Source: Bacillota bacterium (GTDB lineage Bacteria; Bacillota; Clostridia; Peptostreptococcales; Thermotaleaceae). Taken from it: a DNA stretch of 9,146 nt. This document shows positions 1-6,614 of the stretch, piece after piece. A program made the position numbers and the translations under genes. Numbering within the stretch: the first letter of the stretch is position 1; each line of letters opens with the position of its first letter. A model generated the notes under the pieces. It saw nothing but the letters and a program-made list of their open reading frames with translations, was not told where the DNA came from and ran no database searches. Where the stretch lies: assembly GCA_023623095.1 (NCBI GenBank), contig JAMNXX010000139.1, positions 1 to 9,146 of the forward strand. The letters are read 5' to 3'.

Positions 1-835
1 TATTCAAGTTGAAATCATTCGTCACAACTTTTCCTTCCATCTCTTTCGCAAGCTTCAAAAGCTTCATATCGACTTCTGCAACATCATCAAAATCCTGATT
101 GACGATTTTAATTTCCGTAGAAAGCTCTTTTTGAATGCGATTTAAGATATCTAATCCTCTTCTCCCCCGATTTCTTTTTAAGCTATCAGAAGAATCTGCG
201 ATATGCCTGAGTTCTTCAAGAATAAATTCAGGGATAATGATAGGTCCTTCAATAAATCCTGTTTGTACAATATCAGCAATCCTTCCATCAATAATCACGC
301 TCGTATCGAGAATTTTCGGGCAAGAGGCTCCTCCCTTTTTATGAGTTCCTTTTTCCTTTCCGGAAACATTTTTCTTAAACAGTAGCGTTAGATTCAACAA
401 TTCTTCTCTTTTGGTCGTCGCAATGCTTACGCCTAAATATCCTAGGAAAATGTATAAGATGACAGATAGAACGGAACCTACAAGGAAAATGGGAATTTGC
501 ATCAACAATTGACTAATCAGATATGCAATGAGCAATCCGATGATTAATCCGATTGAACCAAATGCAACATCTGCTGCCGGAAGTTTTAGAATTTCTCCTT
601 CCAATTTACTTGCTGAATGCAATCCTTTTTTCATAAGCCAGGGAGTAATAAGGAAAAATATGATTGCACCTGCCAACACGCCAATCCCTGATATAATCAA
701 CCTGATGATTGGAGTGATGGCGGGAATATAGACCCAATCCTGCACTTCGGCAAATCTAATCAAAAGAACCGAAATTGCATAACCAGCCAACGCTCCTGCC
801 AGTGTTAACGCTCCGCGGATAATTTTTTGAAACAT
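1..835 (-). CDS. YacL-like PIN-domain membrane protein (PIN/TRAM family), 3' end cut by window edge
   Basis: My translation gives 278 codons from the ATG at 835 to the window edge, with no stop. The N-terminal half is hydrophobic, with about four membrane segments near residues 8-27, 44-66, 92-112 and 116-140. A basic linker (about 141-172) follows, then a PIN nuclease-like domain. That domain begins [14 protein letters not shown] (D177, D183) and continues with an EELRHIAD acidic motif (about 208-215) and TNDFN (D274). These acidic residues match the metal site of PIN-fold RNases. The family (Bacillus YacL, about 366 aa) normally ends in a TRAM RNA-binding domain, which would lie beyond the window. 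Its substrate is not established; a membrane-tethered RNase is inferred from the fold. The start is set by a strong ribosome site at 841-849. It lies 153 nt after carD with no convincing promoter or terminator between, so it is probably co-transcribed with carD. The identification is firm, the biological role is not. Confidence 0.93.
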   Translation of the reverse strand, partial: MFQKIIRGALTLAGALAGYAISVLLIRFAEVQDWVYIPAITPIIRLIISGIGVLAGAIIFFLITPWLMKKGLHSASKLEGEILKLPAADVAFGSIGLIIGLLIAYLISQLLMQIPIFLVGSVLSVILYIFLGYLGVSIATTKREELLNLTLLFKKNVSGKEKGTHKKGGASCPKILDTSVIIDGRIADIVQTGFIEGPIIIPEFILEELRHIADSSDSLKRNRGRRGLDILNRIQKELSTEIKIVNQDFDDVAEVDMKLLKLAKEMEGKVVTNDFNLN

Positions 836-840
836 CCTTC

Positions 841-849
841 CACCTCCTT
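841..849 (-). promoter_or_regulatory. Ribosome binding site of the yacL-like gene
   Basis: On the minus strand this reads AAGGAGGTG, a near-perfect match to the anti-Shine-Dalgarno sequence, five bases before the ATG at 835. It fixes the start codon of a gene whose other end is outside the window. Confidence 0.85.
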
Positions 850-906
850 CCCTAACAGTATAACCAGTTTCATTCCATTTTATAACTGGATGACACAAAA
901 TTCATT

Positions 907-928
907 TCTCTATCGAATCTCTATCGAA
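907..928. repeat. Two tandem copies of an 11-bp unit in the carD-yacL spacer
   Basis: The minus strand carries TTCGATAGAGA twice, head to tail and without mismatch (918-928 and 907-917). It lies in the 153-nt spacer between carD and the yacL-like gene, about 70 nt before the yacL start. A two-copy repeat may be a replication-slippage product or a pair of protein-binding half sites spaced about one helical turn apart. I see nothing that decides between these. The rest of this spacer holds only the yacL ribosome site and a weak inverted repeat. Confidence 0.6.
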
Positions 929-988
929 ATGGGAAGTTTTTTCTCCATCCGGAACATGCTTGTCAAAATCCACTTCGTTGGCACATAT

Positions 989-1465
989 TTATTGAACAGC
1001 TTCATTGATCAATTCTTCCGCATCCTTTTCCTCAATCCCTCTTGCTAATACAAGTTCACTGATCAAAATCTGTTTTGCATTGGAAAGCATTTTTCTTTCC
1101 CCTGTAGAAAGCCCTTTTTCTTTTTCCCTAAACATTAAATTTCTAACAACAGATGCTACCTCATAAATATCCCCGCTTTTGATCTTGTCTAGATTCGCTC
1201 GATATCTTCGATTCCAATTCTGAGGCATTTTAGAAGTATCGTCATGTAAAACTGCAAGCACTTGATCAACTTCCTTCAAGGAGATTACTTCTCTTAGCCC
1301 AATACTTCCTACGTTATCGAGGGGTATCATTACCTTCATGTCTCCTAGGGGAATTCTCATAATATAATATTTCCTCTTTTTCCCCAATATCTCTTTCTCT
1401 TCTATTGCCTCTATAATACCCGCTCCATGCATCGGGTAAACAACTTTATCACCGATATTAAACAT
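989..1465 (-). CDS. carD: CarD/CdnL-family RNA polymerase-binding transcription regulator
   Basis: The protein is 158 aa, the usual length of the compact CarD/CdnL family. Residues 1 to about 60 form the beta-rich domain shared with the RNA-polymerase-interacting domain of transcription-repair coupling factor; the opening FNIGDKVVYPMHGAGII is typical. Residues about 65-158 form the helical C-terminal DNA-binding domain, with the motif NWNRRYRANLDKIKSGD (83-99). This includes Trp84, the position of the conserved tryptophan that wedges into the upstream edge of the bubble in mycobacterial CarD. Known members bind the polymerase beta subunit and stabilise open complexes, often at rRNA and housekeeping promoters. 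The ATG at 1465 has an AGGAGG ribosome site nine bases upstream. Two consensus promoters lie directly upstream. The gene sits between disA and yacL, where B. subtilis has no such gene. The family call is secure; direct targets cannot be read from sequence. Confidence 0.95.
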   Translation of the reverse strand: MFNIGDKVVYPMHGAGIIEAIEEKEILGKKRKYYIMRIPLGDMKVMIPLDNVGSIGLREVISLKEVDQVLAVLHDDTSKMPQNWNRRYRANLDKIKSGDIYEVASVVRNLMFREKEKGLSTGERKMLSNAKQILISELVLARGIEEKDAEELINEAVQ

Positions 1466-1474
1466 GTTGGCAAA

Positions 1475-1480
1475 CCTCCT
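1475..1480 (-). promoter_or_regulatory. Ribosome binding site of carD
   Basis: The minus strand reads AGGAGG, nine bases before the ATG at 1465. It supports that start over internal methionine codons. Confidence 0.8.
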
Positions 1481-1517
1481 AATTCTACATCCCTCTATAT
1501 ATTTAAGTGATATATTT

Positions 1518-1546
1518 AGTATACAGAAAATCCCTTACTTTGTCAA
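1518..1546 (-). promoter_or_regulatory. Proximal sigma-A type promoter of carD (P2)
   Basis: The minus strand has a perfect -35 TTGACA at 1546-1541, a 17-bp spacer, and -10 TATACT at 1523-1518 (five of six consensus bases). Transcription would start near 1511, giving a leader of about 45 nt that contains the carD ribosome site. This is the best promoter match in the window. Confidence 0.85.
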
Positions 1547-1556
1547 GAAATCCTAT

Positions 1557-1585
1557 ATTTTATCATACGATTTTTGAAATGTCAA
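1557..1585 (-). promoter_or_regulatory. Distal sigma-A type promoter of carD (P1) with extended -10
   Basis: The minus strand has a perfect -35 TTGACA at 1585-1580, a 17-bp spacer, and -10 TAAAAT at 1562-1557 preceded by TG one base upstream (extended -10). The expected start is near 1550, only a few bases before the -35 of the proximal promoter. The two promoters have the same geometry and are offset by 39 bp, so polymerase could not occupy both fully at once. Confidence 0.8.
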
Positions 1586-1679
1586 CTTATTTGCTTCACT
1601 TTTCTTAGGATTTTTTGCCTAACGGGCTCATCCAGAAATGAACCACTTTTTTCAGATATTTTTCTTCCTAAAAAGCTGT

Positions 1680-2768
1680 CTACCACATATGTCTGTCCAT
1701 CAAAACTTGTTCCTGTATCCTCCTCAAACCTTCTTTGATCGCTCTTGCCCGAACTTCCCCGATCCCTTCCACATCATCTAATTCATCAATCGAAGCTTTT
1801 AATATATTTTGAAATGCTTTGAACCGTTTAATCAGATTTTGTACAACCGTTGCCGGTATCCTGGGGATCTTATTTAATATCCGGTAGCCTTTTGGGAATA
1901 CAGGCATATCCAGCAAGCTATCTAGACTCCCGCTATATCCTAGCATCTTCCCAATATGATGCAGATCCAAAAGCTCTTCTGAAGTTAAATTCTTAATTTT
2001 TCTATTGATTTCTTCATATGCAGATGCATCTTCCATCACCATATAATCCCGAATCACATTTTTTCCATCCTCTTCAACATTCTCCAACAATTCTTCCAAT
2101 TGCATATTGACGAGACGGCCTTCTGTCCCCAACTCATTGATAAACTTATCGATTTCCTCCACAACCCGCATAACCATTTCCGTCCGCTGTAAAACAGTGG
2201 CCACATCATGTAATGTCACTAAATCTTCGAACTCCAAAGCACTCAAACTGATCATCGACTGATCCAATACCTGTTTGTATCGCTCAAGGGTCTGAATCGC
2301 TTGATTGGCCTTCGTAAGAACTTTATTTGTATCTTGGATCACATGCTTTGAATACCCTTTGTAGATCGTAATCACATTTCTCCGCTGAGAAATGGATATC
2401 ACAATCCAGCCTGTCTGTCTTGCAACCCTTTCAGCCGTCCGATGCCGAATTCCTGTTTCTGATGAAGGGATGGATGGATCCGGAATCAATTGAGCATTCG
2501 CATATAATATTTTTTTTGCATCGGAACTTAATATAATCGCACCATCCATCTTTGCCAATTCATATAAATAAGAAGTCGAAAAATCAATGTTTATATAAAA
2601 ACCTCCATCTACGATGTTCGTGACTTCTTTATCATCGCCGATAACGATCAATCCGCCTGTTTTTGCTCTTAGTATATTTTCCAAACCTTCCCTTAATGAT
2701 GTTCCTGGTGCCAACATCTTGAGCGCCTCTATCATATCTTCTTCTTTGGTCCTAATTTCTCTAGCCAA
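1680..2768 (-). CDS. disA: DNA integrity scanning diadenylate cyclase DisA
   Basis: DisA condenses two ATP to cyclic di-AMP and pauses on branched DNA, linking genome integrity to cell-cycle or sporulation control. The 362-aa length matches the family (about 357-360 aa). The DAC domain spans about residues 12-145 and holds both signatures: DGA at 75-77 (within LAKMDGAIIL) and RHRTA at 108-112 (after SSETG). A helical linker covers about 150-300. A C-terminal helix-hairpin-helix DNA-binding region has GIGEVRARAIKEGL at about 335-348. The start codon is TTG at 2768, supported by GGGAGGG eight bases upstream. The first internal ATG (codon 12) would cut into the start of the domain and has no comparable ribosome site in view. 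It lies 97 nt after radA. RadA is a known partner and inhibitor of DisA cyclase activity in B. subtilis, which fits this pairing. No strong terminator follows. Confidence 0.97.
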   Translation of the reverse strand: MAREIRTKEEDMIEALKMLAPGTSLREGLENILRAKTGGLIVIGDDKEVTNIVDGGFYINIDFSTSYLYELAKMDGAIILSSDAKKILYANAQLIPDPSIPSSETGIRHRTAERVARQTGWIVISISQRRNVITIYKGYSKHVIQDTNKVLTKANQAIQTLERYKQVLDQSMISLSALEFEDLVTLHDVATVLQRTEMVMRVVEEIDKFINELGTEGRLVNMQLEELLENVEEDGKNVIRDYMVMEDASAYEEINRKIKNLTSEELLDLHHIGKMLGYSGSLDSLLDMPVFPKGYRILNKIPRIPATVVQNLIKRFKAFQNILKASIDELDDVEGIGEVRARAIKEGLRRIQEQVLMDRHMW

Positions 2769-2776
2769 TTGCGTTG

Positions 2777-2783
2777 CCCTCCC
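2777..2783 (-). promoter_or_regulatory. Ribosome binding site that sets the TTG start of disA
   Basis: The minus strand reads GGGAGGG, eight bases before TTG at 2768. No in-frame ATG or GTG lies between this site and the TTG, so the rare start codon is the best choice. Confidence 0.7.
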
Positions 2784-2812
2784 AATTCAAGTGAAATATC
2801 CTTTTTTATTTT

Positions 2813-2821
2813 ACTATACCA
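2813..2821 (-). promoter_or_regulatory. Possible extended -10 promoter for disA alone
   Basis: In the 97-nt radA-disA gap the minus strand reads TGGTATAGT, an extended -10 (TGn plus TATAGT, five of six consensus bases). The position 17 bp upstream does not resemble a -35. A transcript would start near 2806 with a leader of about 40 nt. In such AT-rich sequence a match like this can arise by chance, so disA may simply be read from the radA promoter. Confidence 0.3.
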
Positions 2822-2865
2822 ATATATTCCTTTCTATAGGATAACTGCTTTATCTTTGTAAAATT

Positions 2866-4239
2866 TTAATATTTTTTTGGTTGGAACATCCATTCAATCG
2901 CTTCCCGCAGTGTGCTTACTCCTATCAACTTCATTTTGCAATCTTGTTTTATATTTTTGAGGCTCTTTTCAGGAAGGATACATTTTTTAAATCCCATTTT
3001 GGAAGCTTCTTTTATCATCTTTTCCAGATTCGAAACAGAGCGCAACTCTCCCGTCAATCCAATCTCCCCTGCTGCCACCGTCGTAGTCGTCGCCGCAGGG
3101 ATTCCCTTAAAGCTTGAATAAATCGCTAATGCTACTCCTAAATCCGATGACGTTCCCTCCGGTTTCAATCCCCCGGCCACATTCACATAAACATCTTGAT
3201 TGACAAGAGGAATTCCTATCTTTTTTTCCAGCACTGCTAAAATTAGATTCAATCGATTGATGTCAATTCCAATCGCTGTACGCCTTCCAAAATTCAAATT
3301 GGTGGGCACCACCAAAGCCTGAATTTCAACTAACAAAGGCCTGCTCCCTTCTAAGCTGGCAACCACAACTGCTCCTTCTGTATCCGTATGGATTCCCTCT
3401 AAAAATATCTCCGATGGATTGGGTACCTGTACCAATCCTTCTTCTTTCATTTCGAAAACCCCGATCTCACTGGTTGGTCCAAAACGATTCTTAAAGGCTC
3501 GGATAACCCGAAGCTCCTGACCTCTCTCGCCGCTGAAGTGCACAACGGTATCGACAAGATGCTCTAATACCCTTGGCCCTGCTATTTCTCCGGTCTTTGT
3601 GACATGTGCAATCATAAACACAGGAATCTTTTTCATCTTTCCAATCCGCACAATATGATTTGCACACTCCCTTACCTGAGAAACGCTTCCCGGTGCAGAA
3701 GATAATTCCGGCGTAAAGAGTGTTTGTATCGAATCAATAATCACAAACACGGGTTTATAATCTTCAATATACTGCTCGATCACATGCACATTGGTTTCTG
3801 AAACAACCATCAGCGCATCTGCAATCGCATGCAATCGTTCGGCGCGCATTTTAATCTGTTCCTCTGATTCTTCCCCTGAAACATATAATACGGTTCCATA
3901 TTGTTTTGCGATTTCATATCCGGTTTGTAAAATCAGTGTCGATTTTCCAATTCCCGGTTCTCCTGATAAAAGGGTCACGGATCCTAAAACCAATCCACCG
4001 CCGATGACTCGATTCAATTCCTGGATATGGGTATCCAATCGGTCATACATACCGGATCGGATCGAACCGATGGCGTGAGGTTTTTCTGAACTCGTTATGA
4101 CGGCTTTTGCGAGTTTTTCTCTCGTGTCCCGCTCTTCTACCATGGTGTTCCAGCTACCGCAAATGCACTGCCCCATCCATTTTGGGCTTTCATAGCCGCA
4201 TTCCTGACAAACAAAAATCGTTTTCTCTTTTTTGCGCAT
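2866..4239 (-). CDS. radA: DNA repair protein RadA (Sms), RecA-like branch-migration ATPase
   Basis: RadA helps process recombination intermediates as a DnaB-like hexameric helicase and branch-migration motor. The 457-aa length is typical. The order is: an N-terminal zinc finger (C11, C14, C25, C27, ending SWN); a RecA-like ATPase core with Walker A GEPGIGKST (93-101), Walker B VFVIIDS (164-170) and the RadA-specific KNRFG motif (250-254); and a C-terminal Lon-protease-like S16 domain (about 280-457). The S16 domain is structural in RadA. The finger's second cysteine pair is C-I-C rather than the C-x-x-C I expect from well-known members. I re-read the codons and the pattern holds, so it is not a translation error. 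The ATG at 4239 follows AGGGGG by six bases. A promoter lies upstream at 4295-4323, and disA follows after 97 nt in a probable two-gene operon. Confidence 0.97.
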   Translation of the reverse strand: MRKKEKTIFVCQECGYESPKWMGQCICGSWNTMVEERDTREKLAKAVITSSEKPHAIGSIRSGMYDRLDTHIQELNRVIGGGLVLGSVTLLSGEPGIGKSTLILQTGYEIAKQYGTVLYVSGEESEEQIKMRAERLHAIADALMVVSETNVHVIEQYIEDYKPVFVIIDSIQTLFTPELSSAPGSVSQVRECANHIVRIGKMKKIPVFMIAHVTKTGEIAGPRVLEHLVDTVVHFSGERGQELRVIRAFKNRFGPTSEIGVFEMKEEGLVQVPNPSEIFLEGIHTDTEGAVVVASLEGSRPLLVEIQALVVPTNLNFGRRTAIGIDINRLNLILAVLEKKIGIPLVNQDVYVNVAGGLKPEGTSSDLGVALAIYSSFKGIPAATTTTVAAGEIGLTGELRSVSNLEKMIKEASKMGFKKCILPEKSLKNIKQDCKMKLIGVSTLREAIEWMFQPKKY

Positions 4240-4245
4240 CCTGTT

Positions 4246-4251
4246 CCCCCT
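4246..4251 (-). promoter_or_regulatory. Ribosome binding site of radA
   Basis: The minus strand reads AGGGGG, six bases before ATG 4239. It is a weaker match than the sites of carD, clpC and yacL, which suggests moderate translation. Confidence 0.55.
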
Positions 4252-4294
4252 ATGGCATATTCTACTTACAAGAAACTATTTCCTATCCTTCATT

Positions 4295-4323
4295 ATTTTA
4301 TACCCATTCCCATATACTGTAAA
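4295..4323 (-). promoter_or_regulatory. Sigma-A type promoter of radA-disA
   Basis: The minus strand has -35 TTTACA at 4323-4318 (five of six), a 17-bp spacer, and -10 TAAAAT at 4300-4295 (five of six). The expected start is near 4288, giving a leader of about 49 nt. It sits directly downstream of the thrB terminator, so radA-disA appears to be a separate transcription unit from clpC and thrB. Confidence 0.75.
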
Positions 4324-4332
4324 ACTCTACTG

Positions 4333-4364
4333 AAAAGGAAAGCCCTTGAAAATCCAGGGCTTCC
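4333..4364 (-). terminator. Intrinsic terminator after thrB
   Basis: On the minus strand a stem GGAAGCCCT pairs with AGGGCTTTCC across a nine-base loop, with one G-U wobble or a single bulged base, followed by TTTTC. It starts about 20 nt after the thrB stop. The U tract is short, so some read-through into radA is possible. Confidence 0.75.
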
Positions 4365-4383
4365 GTAAAAGCAAAATATCCTG

Positions 4384-5274
4384 CTATTTCCCACAATATC
4401 TTGCACCTTTCAAATCGGGTTCCAATACTTTGATTTCCCAATTCCCTTCCAAATGCTTCAGCACTCCTATCATCGCTTGCTCAAAATCAGTATTTTGTTC
4501 ATCGATCACCGCCATCAGCGTAGAACCGGAGCCGCTGATGACTTCTGCCTTCGAGCCAAAATTTTTGGCCGCATCAAATATTTGTTCCATCTGCGGGATC
4601 AGCATCCCGCGGTAAGGCTGATGAATCCTATCTTCCATTGCAATCCTCAATTTTTCTGTTTCCCCGTTATTCATCGCTGCGATCAGCATCGCAACCCGTC
4701 CAATATTAAATATACAATCCTGCCGCTTATATTTTTGCGGGAGCACTTCCCTTGCCTCAGAAGTTGAAACAGAAAAATCGGGAATAAAAATCGCAAATCT
4801 TAAACTTTTCGGGACATTCACTTTTGAATAAATGACCTGTCCTGCTTCATAGACGGATGCAGTCATTCCTCCTACAATCGCCGGAACGACATTATCCGGA
4901 TGCCCTTCCATTTGGGTACCGATTTGAATCATATCCTCAGCGCTCAGCGCACCATCCAAAAAACGATTCGCAATCATCAACCCCGCCACGATACAAGCTG
5001 CACTGCTTCCTAAACCCCTGCTCATAGGAATATGGGTTTGTGTCCATATCCTGATTTTGGGGAATGGGCATCTATATTTTTCCAATACTTTTTTTATCGT
5101 CTGATATAGCAAATTTTCTTCCAGAAAAGTTTCTCTTAAACCGTCGATTTCAATTTCGCAAGAAGCTTTTTCGATTGTATAGCGATTATACAGTTTCAGC
5201 GCCATTCCCAGCACATCATATCCAGGTCCCATATTTGCCGTTGTGGCAGGTACGATTACTTGAAACATTTCCAC
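4384..5274 (-). CDS. thrB: Homoserine kinase ThrB (GHMP kinase family)
   Basis: ThrB phosphorylates L-homoserine with ATP to O-phospho-L-homoserine, the substrate of threonine synthase. The 296-aa length is normal. The N-terminal PATTANMGPGYDVLGMAL (about 9-26) is the ThrB-type GHMP motif 1. The ATP-binding loop PMSRGLGSSAAC spans 83-94. EGHPDN (123-128) is the conserved segment following it, and GSGST within 248-252 is motif 3. The start is ambiguous. GTG at 5274 is the longest; ATG at 5268, two codons in, is also plausible. The only ribosome-site-like sequence, AGGGATGGGTGG, suits neither perfectly. It follows the phosphoglycerate-mutase-like gene by only 28-34 nt, so the two are very likely co-transcribed and perhaps translationally coupled. 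No hom or thrC gene is in the window. The product call is strong, although GHMP kinases resemble each other and substrate is inferred from ThrB-type motifs. Confidence 0.93.
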   Translation of the reverse strand: MEMFQVIVPATTANMGPGYDVLGMALKLYNRYTIEKASCEIEIDGLRETFLEENLLYQTIKKVLEKYRCPFPKIRIWTQTHIPMSRGLGSSAACIVAGLMIANRFLDGALSAEDMIQIGTQMEGHPDNVVPAIVGGMTASVYEAGQVIYSKVNVPKSLRFAIFIPDFSVSTSEAREVLPQKYKRQDCIFNIGRVAMLIAAMNNGETEKLRIAMEDRIHQPYRGMLIPQMEQIFDAAKNFGSKAEVISGSGSTLMAVIDEQNTDFEQAMIGVLKHLEGNWEIKVLEPDLKGARYCGK

Positions 5275-5302
5275 CCATCCCTATCTGCTTTTCTATGCAA
5301 AT

Positions 5303-6511
5303 TCATCTCAAAAAATAATCCGTCAACTTATACCCTGCATCAAAATATACTCCTGATTTTTGAGCGGCTTTTTCGCTGAAGCGATGCTGCGGATTCATCT
5401 GCTCTTTTGTACTGTCATAAATGACAAAAGGAACTGGATCCGCCGTGTGTGTCCGAATCGATAAAGGGGTTGGATGATCGGGAAGGATCAGGATCTTATA
5501 GGTTTCTCCCCATTCATCTAATTTTTCTACAATCGGTTTGACCACTTTCTTGTCGATCAATTCCATCGATAGGACCTTGTTTACATAATCCCCTTGATGT
5601 CCGCATTCATCCGGCGCTTCGATATGAACATATACAAAGTCCTGTCCTTTTTCCAACTCTTTGATCGCTGCAGCCGTTTTTCCCTCAAAATTCGTGTGGA
5701 TATTTCCTGTAGCTCCCTCAACATCTATCGATCTTAACCCAGCACAGATTCCTATTCCTTTGATCAAGTCTACCGCTGAAATAACGGAGCCCTTTAGCTT
5801 GTATTTTTCATAAAAAGAATCCAGTATCGGTTTTTTTCCTTCTCCCCAAATCCAGATCGAATTTGCAGGTTTTAAACCTCTTTCTATCCTGCTTTTATTG
5901 AGCGGATGATCTTTTAAAATCCGGTTGCTTTGGAGCATCATATTGAGAATGACGTCTTTCGAAGATCCTTTCGGCAGATAGCTTTCAATTTTTCGCTCTA
6001 AAATATCATGGGGAGGAGTCAATTCAAAATCATCCGGTCCATTGTGCCAGACCACGACATGCCGAAAGCTTACGCCTGGATAAAACCGAATTTCTTCCGT
6101 CTGCATTTCTTTTGCCAGATCTTGAATCAGCACTTTTGCTTCTTCCGTCGTGATCTCCCCTGCGCTATGATCCAGCATCGTTTTTTTCGTATAATCTTCT
6201 TCATCAGACAATGTGACCAAATTGCACCGGAACGTAATATCCGTCTCCAATAAGTCAATTCCAATGCTGACCGCTTCAAGAGAAGAACGTCCTGTATAAT
6301 ATTTCTGGGGATCATATCCCATCACAGAAAGATTTGCAATATCACTGCCAGGAGCCATATGATCAGGAATTGTTTTTACGAGCCCAATCTCTCCTCTCAT
6401 CGCCAATCCATTCACAGTAGGAATATCCGCACAATCAAGAGGGGTTCGATTGTTGAGTTGCTCTACTTTTTCATCTGCCATCCCATCCGGTACGATCATA
6501 ATATATTTCAT
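5303..6511 (-). CDS. apgM: Cofactor-independent phosphoglycerate mutase, archaeal type (ApgM-like); possible threonine-pathway role
   Basis: This alkaline-phosphatase-superfamily enzyme would interconvert 3- and 2-phosphoglycerate using two divalent metals and a phosphoserine intermediate. The 402-aa length matches the archaeal-type class, not the roughly 510-aa bacterial GpmI. Visible landmarks are VPDGMAD (7-13, metal ligand D9), APGSDIANLSVMGYDP (53-68, predicted catalytic S56), EAPDECGHQGD (298-308, D301 and H305) and LPDHPTPLSIRTHTADPVPF (343-362, D345, H346, H355). All expected metal ligands are present, so it should be catalytically competent. The ATG at 6511 has AAAGGAG eight bases upstream. 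It heads a two-gene unit with thrB, with its own promoter and a terminator before it. From memory, one bacterial branch of this family found beside threonine genes has been annotated as a proposed homoserine kinase. A canonical thrB next door makes that role redundant here, so substrate is open. Confidence 0.88.
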   Translation of the reverse strand: MKYIMIVPDGMADEKVEQLNNRTPLDCADIPTVNGLAMRGEIGLVKTIPDHMAPGSDIANLSVMGYDPQKYYTGRSSLEAVSIGIDLLETDITFRCNLVTLSDEEDYTKKTMLDHSAGEITTEEAKVLIQDLAKEMQTEEIRFYPGVSFRHVVVWHNGPDDFELTPPHDILERKIESYLPKGSSKDVILNMMLQSNRILKDHPLNKSRIERGLKPANSIWIWGEGKKPILDSFYEKYKLKGSVISAVDLIKGIGICAGLRSIDVEGATGNIHTNFEGKTAAAIKELEKGQDFVYVHIEAPDECGHQGDYVNKVLSMELIDKKVVKPIVEKLDEWGETYKILILPDHPTPLSIRTHTADPVPFVIYDSTKEQMNPQHRFSEKAAQKSGVYFDAGYKLTDYFLR

Positions 6512-6519
6512 CGCTGATT

Positions 6520-6526
6520 CTCCTTT
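6520..6526 (-). promoter_or_regulatory. Ribosome binding site of the ApgM-like gene
   Basis: The minus strand reads AAAGGAG, eight bases before ATG 6511, confirming that start. Confidence 0.75.
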
Positions 6527-6565
6527 GCAAATATTTCATCAGATATAAATCATTCAATAGGATCT

Positions 6566-6594
6566 ATTATATCAAAAAACATGGAAATGGAAAA
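6566..6594 (-). promoter_or_regulatory. Extended -10 promoter of the apgM-thrB unit
   Basis: The minus strand has a perfect -10 TATAAT at 6571-6566 preceded by TG at 6574-6573, a full extended -10 (TGATATAAT). The sequence 17 bp upstream, TTTTCC at 6594-6589, is a poor -35, which the extended -10 could offset. The expected start is near 6559, giving a leader of about 48 nt. No riboswitch, T-box or leader-peptide attenuator fits in so short a leader. Confidence 0.7.
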
Positions 6595-6614
6595 CCAGCT
6601 CGAAAAGCTAGCAC

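Noticed and set aside
135..731. Open frames on the plus strand at 135-344, 203-385 and 528-731
   Set aside because: They lie opposite the yacL-like gene, whose minus-strand translation gives a clear PIN-domain membrane protein. The plus-strand products resemble nothing known and lack convincing ribosome sites.
864..889. Inverted repeat CCAGTT/AACTGG before the yacL-like gene, with TATACT nearby on the minus strand
   Set aside because: The stem is only 6 bp with a 14-base loop and no T run. The TATACT has no matching -35 and would start transcription almost at the ribosome site.
1605..1644. Two short hairpins after disA (stems 1625-1631 with 1638-1644, and 1605-1609 with 1618-1622)
   Set aside because: Stems are 5-7 bp, one with a wobble pair, and neither is followed by a T run on the minus strand. 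They do not qualify as intrinsic terminators.
6512..6560. T-box, riboswitch or attenuator controlling apgM-thrB
   Set aside because: The predicted leader is about 48 nt, and I see only a loose 5-bp pairing around the ribosome site. That is too little for a known riboregulator or a threonine/isoleucine leader peptide.
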